DNA of 64,000 bases. Origin: Agelas oroides (lineage: Eukaryota > Porifera > Demospongiae > Agelasida > Agelasidae). This document shows positions 1-11,960 of this stretch, piece by piece. The notes under the pieces are model-generated. The model was given only the letters and a program-made list of their open reading frames with translations, was not told the origin of the DNA and made no database searches. Each line of letters begins with the position of its first letter. Position 1 is the first letter of the stretch. The translations under genes were made by a program, and so were the position numbers. The stretch covers positions 4,036,205 through 4,100,204 of the forward strand of contig OX422197.1 of NCBI GenBank assembly GCA_949130485.1, given 5' to 3'.

Positions 1-3000
1 GGTTAGAACGGCTTTGTCAGGTCATTCCCGCACATACACACGCTTGCACGAGCTTCACATTGCCCCCAGAGTGGTGAAAATTGCTTTGTAGATGTTTCCT
101 AGCTCTTCAGCAGGCTTGCACGAGCTTCACAGGGCCTCCACAGAGGTGAAAACTGCTTTTTTGATATTTTCTGACACTTAAAGAGGCTTGGAGGAGCTTT
201 ACATGGGCTTCCATAGCACGTAAGCAGGCCTGCACGTGCTTCACAGTACCTCCTAGATGGTTAAAACGGCTTTGTCAGGTCTTTCCAGCCCATACACAGT
301 CTTGCACGAGCTTCACAGGGTCTCCACTGTGGTGAAAAGTGCTTTCTCGATCTTTCCTGACACTTCAACAAGCCACCACGTGCTTAACAGTACCTTCAAG
401 GCGGTTAAAACGGCTTTGTCAAGTCTTTCCGCACATACACAGGCTTGCACGGGCTTCACAGGACTTACACAGTGGCGAAAACTGCATACTAGATCTTTCC
501 TGACACTTCAACACGCCTCCATGTGCTTCACAGCACCTTCTCGGCGGTTAAAACGGCTTTGTCAGGTCATTCCCGCACATACACAGGCTTGCACGAGCTT
601 CAAAGGGACCCCAGAGTGGTGAAAAGTGCTTTGTAGATCAATCCTACCTCTTGAGCAGGCTTGCACGAGCTTCACAGGACCTCCACAGTGGTGAAAACTG
701 CCTTTTTGATATTTCCTGACACTTAAAGAGGCTTGGAAGAGGTTCACATGGGTGAAAACTGCTTTCTCGTTCTTCCCTGGCACATAAGCAGACCTCGTTC
801 TTCACAGTACCTCCTAGCTCGTTAAAACGGCTTTGTCAGGTCTTTCCAGCACATACACAGTCTTGCACGAGCTTCACAGGGCCTCCACAGAGGTGAAAAG
901 TGCTTTGTAGATCAATCCTACCTCTTGAGCAGGCTTGCACGAGCTTCACAGGACCTCCACAGTGGTGAAAACTGCCATTTTGATATTTCCTGACACTTAA
1001 AGAGGCTTGGAGGAGGTTCACATGGGTGAAAACTGCTTTCTCGATCTTCCTGGCACATAAGCAGGCCTCGTGCTTCACAGTACCTCCTAGCTGGTTAAAA
1101 CGGCTTTGTCAGGTCTTTCTAGCTCATACACAGTCTTGCACGACAGTAGTGAAAAGTGCTTTCTCGATCTTTCCTGACACTTCAACAAGCCACCACGTGC
1201 TTCGCAGCACCTTCACGGCGGTTAAAACGGCTTTGTCAGGTCTTCCCGCACATACACAGGCTTGCACGAGCTTCGCAGGACTTACACAGTGGTGAAAACT
1301 GCTTTCTAGATCTTTCCTGACACTTAAAGAGGGTTGCAGGAGCTTCACAGGACCTCTGCTGTGGTTGAAACGGCTTTGTCAAGTGATTCCTGCACATACA
1401 GGCTTGAACGAGATTCACAGGGCTTCCTCAGTGGTGAAAACTGCTTTTTAGATCTTTCCTGGCACTTAAACAAGCCTCCACGGGCTTCACAGCACATTCT
1501 TGGCAGTTAGAATGACTTTGTCAGGTCATTCCTGCATATACACAGGATGGCACTTAAACAAGCCTCCACGGGCTTCACAGCACATTCTTGGCAGTTAGAA
1601 TGACTTTGTCAGGTCATTCCTGCATATACACAGGATTACACGAGTTTCACACGACTTTGACAGTGGTGAAAACTACTTTCTCAATCTATCCTGGCACTTA
1701 AACAGGCCTGCACGAGCTTCATAGCTACTGCACAGCGTTTAAAACAGCATTTTCAGACTTCTACCGCACTTAAATAGGCTTGCACGAGCTTAACAGGACT
1801 TACACAGTGGCGAAAACTGCTTACTAGATCTTTCCTGACACTTCAACACGCCTCCACGTGCTTCACAGCGCCTTCTCGGCGGTTAAAACGGCTTTGTCAG
1901 GTCATTCCCGCACATACACAGGCTTGCACGAGCTTCACATTGCCCCGAGAGTGGTGAAAATTGCTTTGTAGATGTTTCCTAGCCCTTCAACAGGCTTGCA
2001 CGAGCTTCACAGGGCCTCCACAGAGGTGAAAACTGCTTTTTTGATATTTCCTGACACTTAAAGAGGCTTGGAGGAGCTTTACATGGGCTTCCATGGCACG
2101 TAAGCAGGCCTGCACGTGCTTCACAGAACCTCCTAGCTGGTTAAAACGGCTTTGTCTGGTCTTTCCAGCTCATACACAGTCTTGCACGAGCTTCACAGGG
2201 CCTCCACAGTGGTGAAAGGTGCTTACTAGATCTTTCCTGACACTTCAACACGCCTCCACGTGCTTCACAGCACCTTCTCGGCGGTTAAAACGGCTTTGTC
2301 AGGTCATTCCCGCACATACACAGGCTTGCACGAGTTTCACAGGGACCCCAGAGTGGTGAAAAGTGCTTTGTAGATCATTCCTACCTCTTGAGCAGGCTTG
2401 CACGAGCTTCACAGGGCCTCCACATTGGTGAAAACTGCCTTTTTGATATTTCCTGACAGTTAAAGAGGCTTGGAGGAGGTTCACATGGGTGAAAACTGCT
2501 TTCTCGATCTTCCCTGGCACATAAGAAGGCTTCGTGCTTCACAATACCTCCTAGCTGGTTAAAACGGCTTTGTCAGGTCTTTCCAGCTCATACACAGTCT
2601 TGCACGAGCTTCACAGGGCCTCCACAGTAGTGAAAAGTGCTTTCTCGATCTTTCCTGACACTTCAACAAGCCACCACGTGCTTCACAGCACCTTTACGGC
2701 GGTTAAAACGGCTTTGTCAGATCTTCCCGCACATACACAGGCTTGCTCGAGCTTCACAGGACTTACACAGTCGTGAAAACTGCCTTCTAGATCTTTCCTG
2801 ACACTTAAAGAAGGTTGCAGGAGCTTCACAGGACCTCTACTGTGGTTGAAACGGCTTTATCAGGTCATTCCTGCACATACAGGCTTGAACGAGATTCACA
2901 GGGCTTCCTCAGTGGTGAAAACTGCTTTTTAGATCTTTCCTGGCACTTAAACAAGCCTCCACGGGCTTCACAGCACATTCTTGGAAGTTAGAATGACTTT

Positions 3001-3249
3001 GTCAGGTCATTCCTGAATATACACAGGATTACACGAGTTTCACAGGACCTTGACAGTGGTGAAAAGTACTTTCTCAATCTATCCTGGAACTTAAACAGGC
3101 CTGCACGAGCTTCATAGCTACTGCACAGCGGTTAAAACAGCATTTTCAGACTTCTACCGCACTTAAATAGGCTTGCACGAGCTTCACAGGCCTTACACAG
3201 TGGTGAAAACTGCTTAACAGATCTTTCCTGACCCTTGCAGGAGCTTCAC
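1..3249 (+). repeat. Satellite array, ~144-bp monomer, + orientation (left arm, segment 1)
   Basis: Head-to-tail copies of a ~144-bp unit fill the segment. Each unit has two related ~72-bp halves. Half A starts GGTTAAAACGGCTTT and runs through GCACGAGCTTCACAGG. Half B starts GGTGAAAACTGCTTT and runs through CACGTGCTTCACAGC. Monomer variants are interspersed: one carries AATGACTTTGTCAGG, another CAGCATTTTCAGACTTC, and these recur together as a higher-order cassette. The segment starting at 1 is a close copy of the one starting at 1881 (offset about 1880 bp). No gene is visible. The short ORFs here are by-products of a repeat whose length is divisible by three. Confidence 0.95.
1461..1636 (+). 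repeat. Perfect 88-bp direct duplication inside the satellite
   Basis: Positions 1461-1548 and 1549-1636 are identical base for base. Both begin GGCACTTAAACAAGCC and end CACAGGAT. The 88-bp length is neither the 72-bp half-unit nor the 144-bp monomer, so this is an out-of-register local duplication. Perfect identity suggests it is recent. Confidence 0.93.
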
Positions 3250-3806
3250 GATCGAGAATGCAGGTTTCACCTATGTGAACCTCCTCCAAGCCTCTTTAAG
3301 TGTCAGGAAATATCAAAATGGCAGTTTTCACCACTGTGGAGGCCCTGTGAAGCTCGTGCAAGCCTGTTGATGTGCAGGAATCACCTGATAAAGCCGTTTC
3401 AACCACAGTAGAGGTCCTGTGAAGCTCTTGCAACCTTCTTTAAGTGTCAGGAAAGATCTAGAAAGCAGTTTTCACCACTGTGTATGTCCTGTGAAGCTCG
3501 TGCAAGCCTCTGTATGTGCGGGAAGACCTGACAAAGCCGTTTTAACCGCCGTGAAGGTGCTGTGAAGCACGTGGTGGCTTGTTGAAGTGTCAGGAAAGAT
3601 CGAGAAAGCACTTTTCACTACTGTGGAGGCCCTGTGAAGCTCGTGCAAGACTGTGTATGAGCTGGAAAGACCTGACAAAGCCGTTTTAACCAGCTAGGAG
3701 GTACTGTGAAGCACGAGGCCTGCTTATGTACCAGGGAAGATCGAGAAAGCAGTTTTCACCCATGTGAACCTCCTCCAAGCCTCTTTAAGTGTCAGGAAAT
3801 ATCAAA
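3250..3806 (-). repeat. Inverted satellite block 1
   Basis: Orientation flips at 3249/3250: the + strand motif GAGCTTCAC is followed directly by GATCGAGAATGC, which belongs to the - register. The block reads AAAGCCGTTTTAACC and flips back at 3806/3807, after AGGAAATATCAAA, to TGTCAAGTCTTTCC. Both junctions are abrupt, inside monomers, with no foreign sequence. The block is about four monomers long. Confidence 0.92.
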
Positions 3807-4550
3807 TGTCAAGTCTTTCCAGCTCATACACAGTCTTGCACGACAGTGGTGAGAAGTGCTTTCTCGATCTTTCCTGACACTTCAACAAGCCACCACGTGC
3901 TTTACAGCACTTTCACGGCGGTTAAAACGGCTTTGTCAGGTCTTTCCGCACATACACAGGCTTGCACGAGCTTTACAGGACTTACACAGTGGTGAAAACT
4001 GCTTTCTAGATCTTTCCTGACACTTAAAGAAGGTTGCAGGAGCTTCACAGGACCTCAACTGTGGTTGAAACGGCTTTATCAGGTCATTCCTCCACATACA
4101 GGCTTGAACGAGATTCACAGGGCTTCCTCAGATGTGAAAACTGCATTTTAGATCTTTCCTGTCACTTAAACAAGCCTCCACGGGCTTAACAGCACATTCT
4201 TGGTAGTTAGAATGACTTTGTCAGGTCATTCCTGCATATACACAGGATTACACGAGTTTCACAGGACCTTGACAGTGGTGAAAACTACTTTCTCAATCTA
4301 TCCTGGCACTTAAACAGGCCTGCACGAGCTTCATAGCTACTGCACAGCGGTTAAAACAGCATTTTCAGACTTCTACCGCACTTAAACAGGCTTGCACGAG
4401 CTTCACAGGACTTACACAATGGTGAAAACTGCTTAATAGATCTTTCTTGACCCTTAAAGAGGGTTGCAGGAGATTCACAGGACCTCTACTGTGGTTGAAA
4501 CGGCTTTGTCAGGTCTTTCCCGCACATCAACAGGCTTGCACGAGCTTCAC
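3250..4550. repeat. Large paralogous block, left copy (2812-bp offset)
   Basis: This stretch, including inverted block 1 and about 740 bp of the following + array, is repeated at about 6062-7362 with a constant 2812-bp offset. Shared peculiarities such as ATCGAGAATGC and the AATATCAAATGTCAAG junction show common descent. The copies diverge after the CCCGCACATCAACAGG motif. Confidence 0.85.
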
Positions 4551-6000
4551 AGGACTTACAAAGTGGCGAAAACTGCTTACTAGATCTTTCCTGACACTTC
4601 AACACGCCTCCACGTGCTTCACAGCACCTTCTCGGCGGTTAAAACGGCTTTGTCAAGCCATTCCCGCACATACACAGGCTTGCACGAGCTTCACAGGGAC
4701 CCCAGAGTGGTGAAAAGTGCTTTGTAGATCATTCCTACCACTTGAGCACGCTTGCACAAGCTTCACAGGGCCTCCACAGTGGTGAAAACTGCCTTTTTGA
4801 TATTTCCTGACACTTAAAGAGGCTTGGAGGAGGTTCACATGGGTGAAAACTGCTTTCTCGATCTTCCCTGGCACATAAGCAGGCCTCGTGCTTCACAGTA
4901 CCTGCTAGCTAGTTCAAACGGCTTTGTCAGGTCTTTCCAGGTCATACACTGTCTTGCACGAGCTTCACAGGACCTCCACAGTGGTGAAAAGTGCTTTCTC
5001 GATCTTTCCTGACACTTCAACAAGCCACCACGTGCTTCACAGCACCTTCACGGCGGTTAAAACGGCTTTGTCAAGTCTTCCCGCACATAACCAGGCTTGC
5101 ACGAGCTTCACAGGACTTACACAGTGGTGAAAACTGCTTTCTAGATCTTTCCTGACACTTAAAGAAGGTTGCAGGAGCTTCACAGGACCTCTACTGTGGT
5201 TGAAACGACTTTATCAGGTCATTCCTGCACATACAGGCTTGAACGAGATTCACAGGGCTTCCTCAGTGGTGAAAACTGCTTCTTAGATCTTTCCTGACAC
5301 TTCAACAAGCCACCACGTGTTTCACAGCACATTCACGGCGCTTAAAACGGCTTTGTCAGGTCTTCCCGCACATACACAGGCTTGCACGAGCATCACAGGA
5401 CTTACACAGTGGTGAAAACTGCTTTCTAGATCTTTCCTGACACTTAAAGAGGGTTGCAGGAGCTTCACAGGACCTCTACTGTGGTTGAAACGGCTTTATC
5501 AGGTCATTCCTGCACATACAGGCTTGAACGAGATTCACAGGGCTTCCTCAGTGGTGAAAACTGCTTTTTAGATCTTTCCTGGCACTTAAACAAGCCTCCT
5601 CGGGCTTAACAGCACATTCTTGGCAGTTAGAATGACTTTGTCAGGTCATTCCTGCATATACACAGGATTACACGAGTTTCACAGGACCTTGACAGTGGTG
5701 AAAACTACTTTCTCAATCTATCCTGGCACTTAAACAGGCCTGCACGAGCTTCATAGCTACTGCACAGCGGTTAAAACAGCATTTTCAGACTTCTACCGCA
5801 CTTAAACAGGCTTGCACGAGCTTCACAGGACTTACACAGTGGTGAAAACTGCTTAATAGATCTTTCCTGACCCTTAAAGAGGGTTGCAGGAGCTTCACAG
5901 GACCTCTACTGTGGTTGAAACGGCTTTGTCAGGTCTTTCCCGCACATCAACAGGCTTGCACGAGCTTCACAGGGCCTCCACAGTGGTGAAAACTGCCATT
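3807..6000 (+). repeat. Satellite array, + orientation (left arm, segment 2)
   Basis: This is the same 144-bp satellite in the + register between the two inverted blocks. It holds two copies of the CAGCATTTTCAGACTTC marker cassette (about 4357 and 5777). No gene or insertion is visible. Confidence 0.93.
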
Positions 6001-6618
6001 AAGCCGTTTTAACCAGCTAGGAGGTACTGTGAAGCACGAGGCCTGCTTATGTGCCAGGGAAGATCGAGAATGCAGGTTTCACCTATGTGAACCTCCTCCA
6101 AGCCTCTTTAAGTGTCAGGAAATATCAAAATGGCAGTTTTCACCACTGTGGAGGCCCTGTGAAGCTCGTGCAAGCCTGTTGATGTGCAGGAATCACCTGA
6201 TAAAGCCGTTTCAACCACAGTAGAGGTCCTGTGAAGCTCCTGCAACCTTCTTTAAGTATCAGGAAAGATCTAGAAAGCAGTTTTCACCACTGTGTAAGTC
6301 CTGTGAAGCTGGTGCAAGCCTCTGTATGTGCGGGAAGACCTGACAAAGCCGTTTTAACCGCCGTGAAGGTGCTGTGAAGCACGTGGTGGCTTGTTGAAGT
6401 GTCAGGAAAGATCGAGAAAGCACTTTTCACTACTGTGGAGGCCCTGTGAAGCTCGTGCAAGACTGTGTATGAGCTGGAAAGACCTGACAAAGCCGTTTTA
6501 ACCAGCTAGGAGGTACTGTGAAGCACGAGGCCTGCTTATGTACCAGGGAAGATCGAGAAAGCAGTTTTCACCCATGTGAACCTCCTCCAAGCCTCTTTAA
6601 GTGTCAGGAAATATCAAA
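6001..6618 (-). repeat. Inverted satellite block 2 (paralogue of block 1)
   Basis: The + register stops at 6000 (after AACTGCCATT) and the - register starts at 6001 with AAGCCGTTTTAACC. It flips back at 6618/6619 with exactly the junction seen at 3806/3807. From 6062 the block matches inverted block 1 at an offset of 2812 bp. Block 2 is about 60 bp longer at its left end, so the left junctions of the two blocks differ while the right junctions are the same. Confidence 0.92.
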
Positions 6619-7362
6619 TGTCAAGTCTTTCCAGCTCATACACAGTCTTGCACGACAGTGGTGAAAAGTGCTTTCTCGATCTTTCCTGACACTTCAACAA
6701 GCCACCACGTGTTTCACAGCACATTCACGGCGCTTAAAACGGCTTTGTCAGGTCTTTCCGCACATACACAGGCTTGCACGAGCTTCACAGGACTTACACA
6801 GTGGTGAAAACTGCTTTCTAGATCTTTCCTGACACTTAAAGAAGGTTGCAGGAGCTTCACAGGACCTCAACTGTGGTTGAAACGGCTTTATCAGCTCATT
6901 CCTGCACATACCGGCTTGAACGAGATTCACAGGGCTTCCTCAGTTGCGAAAACAGCTTTTTCGATTTTTCCTGTCACTTAAACAAGCCTCCACGGGCTTA
7001 ACAGCACATTCTTGGCAGTTAGAATGACTTTGTCAGGTCATTCCTGCATATACACAGGATTACACGAGTTTCACAGGACCTTGACAGTGGTGAAAACTAC
7101 TTTCTCAATCTATCCTGGCACTTAAACAGGCCTGCACGAGCTTCATAGCTACAGCACAGCGGTTAAAACAGCATTTTCAGACTTCTACCGCACTTAAATA
7201 GGCTAGCGCGAGCTTCACAGGACTTACACAGTGGTGAAAACTGCTTAATAGATCTTCCCTGACCCTTAAAGAGGGTTGCAGGTGCTTCACAGGACCTCTA
7301 CTGTGGTTGAAACGGCTTTGTCAGGTCTTTCCCGCACATCAACAGGCTTGCACGAGCTTCAC
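6062..7362. repeat. Large paralogous block, right copy (2812-bp offset)
   Basis: This is the second copy of the 3250-4550 block. It contains inverted block 2 from 6062 onward, its right junction and the following + array. Small substitutions separate the copies, so the duplication is not brand new. Confidence 0.85.
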
Positions 7363-10300
7363 AGGGCCTCCACAGTGGTGAAAACTGCCATTTTGATATT
7401 TCCTGACACTTAAAGAGGCTTGGAGGAGGTTCACATGGGTGAAAACTGCTTTCTCGATCTTCCCTGGCACATAAGCAGGCCTCGTGCTTCACAGTACCTC
7501 CTAGCTGGTTAAAACGGCTTTGTCAGGTCTTTCCAGCTCATACACAGTCTTGCACGAGCTTCACAGGGCCTCCACAGTAGTGAAAAGTGCTTTCTCGATC
7601 TTTCCTGACACTTCAACAAGCCACCACGTGCTTCACAGCACCTTCACGGCGCTTAAAACGGCTTTGTCAGGTCTTCCCGCACATACACAGGCTTGCACGA
7701 GCTTCACAGGACTTACACAGTGGTGAAAACTGCTTTCTAGATCTTTCCTGACACTTAAAGAGGGTTGCAGGAGCTTCACAGGACCTCTACTGTGGTTGAA
7801 ACGGCTTTATCAGGTCATTCCTGCACATACAGGCTTGAACGAGATTCACAGGGCTTCCTCAGTGGTGAAAACTGCTTTTTAGATCTTTCCTGGCACTTAA
7901 ACAAGCCTCAACGGGCTTAACAGCACATTCTTGGCAGTTAGAATGACTTTGTCAGGTCATTCCTGCATATACACAGGATTACACGAGTTTCACAGGACCT
8001 TGACAGTGGTGAAAACTACTTTCTCAATCTATCCTGGCACTTAAACAGGCCTGCACGAGCTTCATAGCTACTGCACAGCGGTTAAAACAGCATTTTCAGA
8101 CTTCTACCGCACTTAAATAGGCTTGCACGAGCTTCACAGGACTTACACAGTGGCGAAAACTGCTTACTAGATCTTTCCTGAAAATTCAACACGCCTCCAC
8201 GTGCTTCACAGCACCATTTCGGCGGTTAAAACGGCTTTGTCAGGTCATTCCCGCACATACACAGGCTTGCACGAGCCTCACAGGGCCCCCAGAGTGGTGA
8301 AAATTGCTTTGTAGATGTTTCCTAGCTCTTCAGCACGCTTGCACGAGCTTTACAGGGCCTCCACAGAGGTGAAAACTGCTTTTTTGATATTTCCTGACAC
8401 TTAAAGAGGCTTGGAGGAGCTTTACATGGGCTTCCATGGCACGTAAGCAGGCCTGCACGTGCTTCACAGCACCTTCATGGCGGTTAAAACGGCTTTGTCA
8501 AGTCTTCCCGCACATACACAGGGTTGCACGAGCTTCACAGGAGTTACACAGTGGTGATAATTGCTTTCTAGATCTTTCCTGACACTTAAAGAGGGTTGCA
8601 GGAGCTTCACAGGGACCCCAGAGTGGTGAAAAGTGCTTTGTAGATCATTCCTACCTCTTGAGCAGGCTTGCACGAGCTTCACAGGGCCTCCACATTGGTG
8701 AAAACTGCCATTTTGATATTTCCTGACACTTAAAGAGGCTTGGAGGAGGTTCACATGGGTGAAAACTGGTTTCTCGATCTTCCCTGGCACATAAGCAGGC
8801 CTCGTGCTTCACAGTACCTCCTAGCTGGTTAAAACGGCTTTGTCAGGTCTTTCCAGCTCATGCACAGTCTTGCACGAGCTTCACAGGGCCTCCACAGTGG
8901 TGAAAAGTGCTTTCTCGATCTTTCCTGACACTTCAACAAGCCACCACGTGCTTCACAGCACCTTCACGGCGGTTAAAACGGCTTTGTCAAGTCTTCCCGC
9001 ACATACACAGGCTTCCACGAGCTTCACAGGACTTACACAGTGGCGAAAACTGCTTACTAGATCTTTCCTGACACTTCAACACGCCTCCACCTGCTTCACA
9101 GTACCTTCTCGGCGGTTAAAACGGCTTTGTCAGGTCATTCCCGCACATATCCAGGCTTGCACGAGCTTCACAGGGACCCCAGAATGGTGAAAAGTGCTTT
9201 GTAGATCATTCCTACCTCTTGAGCAGGCTTGCACTAGCTTCACAGGGCCTCCAGAGTGGTGAAAACTGCCTTTTTGATATTTCCTGACACTTAAAGAGGC
9301 TTGGAGGAGGTTCACATGGGTGAAAACTGCTTTCTCGATCTTCCCTGGCACAAAAGCAAGCCTCGTGCTTCACAGTACCTCCTAGCTGGTTAAAACGGCT
9401 TTGTCAGGTCTTTCCAGCTCATACACAGTCTTGCACGAGCTTCACAGGACCTCCACAGTGGTGAAAAGTGCTTTCTCGATCTTTCCTGACACTTCAACAA
9501 GCCACCACGTGCTTCACAGCACCTTCACGGCGGTTAAAACGGCTTTGTCAGGTCTTTCCGCACATACACAGGCTTGCACGAGCTTCACAGGACTTACACA
9601 GTGGTGAAAACTGCTTTCTAGATCTTTCCTGACACTTAAAGAAGGTTGCAGGAGCTTCACAGGACCTCTACTGTGGTTGAAACGGCTTTGTCTGGTCATT
9701 CCTGCACATACAGGCTTGAACGAGATTCACAGGGCTTCCTCAGTGGTGAAAACTGCTTTTTAGATCTTTCCTGGCACTTAAACAAGCCTCCACGGGCTTC
9801 ACAGCACATTCTTGGCAGTTAGAATGACTTTGTCAGGTCATTCCTGCACATACACAGGATTACACGAGTTTCACAGGACCTTGACAGTGGTGAAAACTAC
9901 TTTCTCAATCTATCCTGGAACTTAAACAGGCCTGCACGAGCTTCATAGCTACTGCACAGCGGTTAAAACAGCATTTTCAGACTTCTACCGCACTTAAACA
10001 GGCTTGCACGAGCTTCACAGGGCCTCCACAGTGGTGAAAACTGCCTTTTTGATATTTCCTGACACTTAAAGAGGCTTGGAGGAGGTTCACATGGGTGAAA
10101 ACTGCTTTCTCGATCTTCCCTGGCACAAAAGCAAGCCTCGTGCTTCACAGTACCTCCTAGCTGGTTAAAACGGCTTTGTCAGGTCTTTCCATCTCACACA
10201 CAGTCTTGCACGAGCTTCACAGGACCTCCACAGTGGTGAAAAGTGCTTTCTCGATCTTTCCTGACACTTCAACAAGCCACCACGTGCTTCACAGCACCTT

Positions 10301-11960
10301 CACGGCGCTTAAAACGGCTTTGTCAGGTCTTTCCGCACATACACAGGCTTGCACGAGCTTCACAGGACTTACACAGTGGTGAAAACTGCTTTCTAGATCT
10401 TTCCTGACACTTAAAGAAGGTTGCAGGAGCTTCACAGGACCTCTACTGTGGTTGAAACGACTTTGTCAGGTCATTCCTGCACATACAGGCTTGAACGAGA
10501 TTCACAGGGCTTCCTCAGTGGTGAAAACTGCTTTTTAGATCTTTCCTGGCACTTAAACAAGCCTCCACGGGCTTCACAGCACATTCTTGGCAGTTAGAAT
10601 GACTTTGTCAGGTCATTCCTGCATATACACAGGATTACACGAGTTTCACAGGACCTTGACAGTGGTGAAAACTACTTTCTCAATCTATCCTGGCACTTAA
10701 ACAGGCCTACACGAGCTTCATAGCTACTGCACAGCGGTTAAAACAGCATTTTCAGACTTCTACCGCACTTAAACAGGCTTGCACGAGCTTCACAGGACTT
10801 ACACAGTGGTGAAAACTGCTTAATAGATCTTTCCTGACCCTTAAAGAGGGTTGCAGGAGCTTCACAGGACCTCTACTGTGGTTGAAACGGCTTTGTCAGG
10901 TCTTTCCCGCACATCAACAGGCTTGCACGAGCTTCACAGGGCCTCCACAGTGGTGAAAACGGCCATTTTGATATTTCCTGACACTTAAAGAGGCTTGGAG
11001 GAGGTTCACATCGGTGAAAACTGCTTTCTCGATCTTCCCTGGCACATAAGCAGGCCTCGTGCTTCACAGTACCTCCTAGCTGGTTAAAACGGCTTTGTCA
11101 GGTCTTTCCAGCTCATACACAGTCTTGCACGAGCTTCACAGGGCCTCCACAGTAGTGAAAAGTGCTTTCTCGATCTTTCCTGACACTTCAACAAGCCACC
11201 ACGTGATTCACAGCACCTTCACGGCGGTTAAAACGGCTTTGTCAGGTCTTCCCGCACATACACAGGCTTGCACGAGCTTCACAGGACTTACACAGTGGTG
11301 AAAACTGCTTTCTAGATCTTTCCTGACACTTAAAGAGGGTTGCAGGAGCTTCACAGGACCTCTACTGTGGTTGAAACGTCTTTGTCAGGTCATTCCTGCA
11401 CATACAGGCTTGAACGAGATTCACAGGGCTTCCTCAGTGTCTTTCCTGGCACTTAAAGAAGCCTCCACGGGCTTCACAGCACATTCTTGGCAGTTAGAAT
11501 GACTTTGTCAGGTCATTCCTGCATATACACAGGATTACACGAGTTTCACACGACCTTGACAGTGGTGAAAACTACTTTCTCAATCTATCCTGGCACTTAA
11601 ACAGGCCTGCACGAGCTTCATAGCTACTGCACAGCGGTTAAAACAGCATTTTCAGACTTCTACCGCACTTAAACAGGCTTTCACGAGCTTCACAGGACTT
11701 ACACAGTGGCGAAAACTGCTTACTAGATCTTTCCTGACACTTCAACACGCCCCTCCACGTGCTTCACAGCACCTTATCGGCGGTTAAAACGGCTTTGTCG
11801 GGTCATTCCCGCACATACACAGGCTTGCACGAGCTTCACAGGGCCCCCAGAGTGGTGTAAATTGCTTTGTAGATCATTCGTAGCTCTTCAGCAGGCTTGT
11901 ACGAGCTTCACAGGGCCTCCACAGTGGTTAAAACTGCCTTTTTGATATTTCCTGATACTT
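6619..11960 (+). repeat. Satellite array, + orientation (left arm, segment 3)
   Basis: Continuous + register satellite with five marker cassettes. A sub-block of about 890 bp at about 6975-7865 recurs at about 10550-11440 (offset 3575 bp). The second copy then loses part of a monomer, with CTTCCTCAGTG running straight into TCTTTCCTGG near 11438. No gene is visible. Confidence 0.92.

Larger units (their letters stand above)
1745..11660 (+). repeat. Higher-order marker cassette of the left arm (nine copies)
   Basis: A distinctive monomer variant, CAGCATTTTCAGACTTC, follows a fixed series of variants (CAGTTAGAATGACTTTG, then ACTACTTTCTCAATC, then CTTCATAGCTAC). It starts at about 1745, 3138, 4357, 5777, 7169, 8088, 9969, 10744 and 11644. 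Spacings range from about 775 to 1881 bp, so the higher-order unit varies in length. The cassette is absent from the diverged stretch after about 12 kb and from the right arm. It marks the part of the left arm that was amplified together. Confidence 0.85.
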
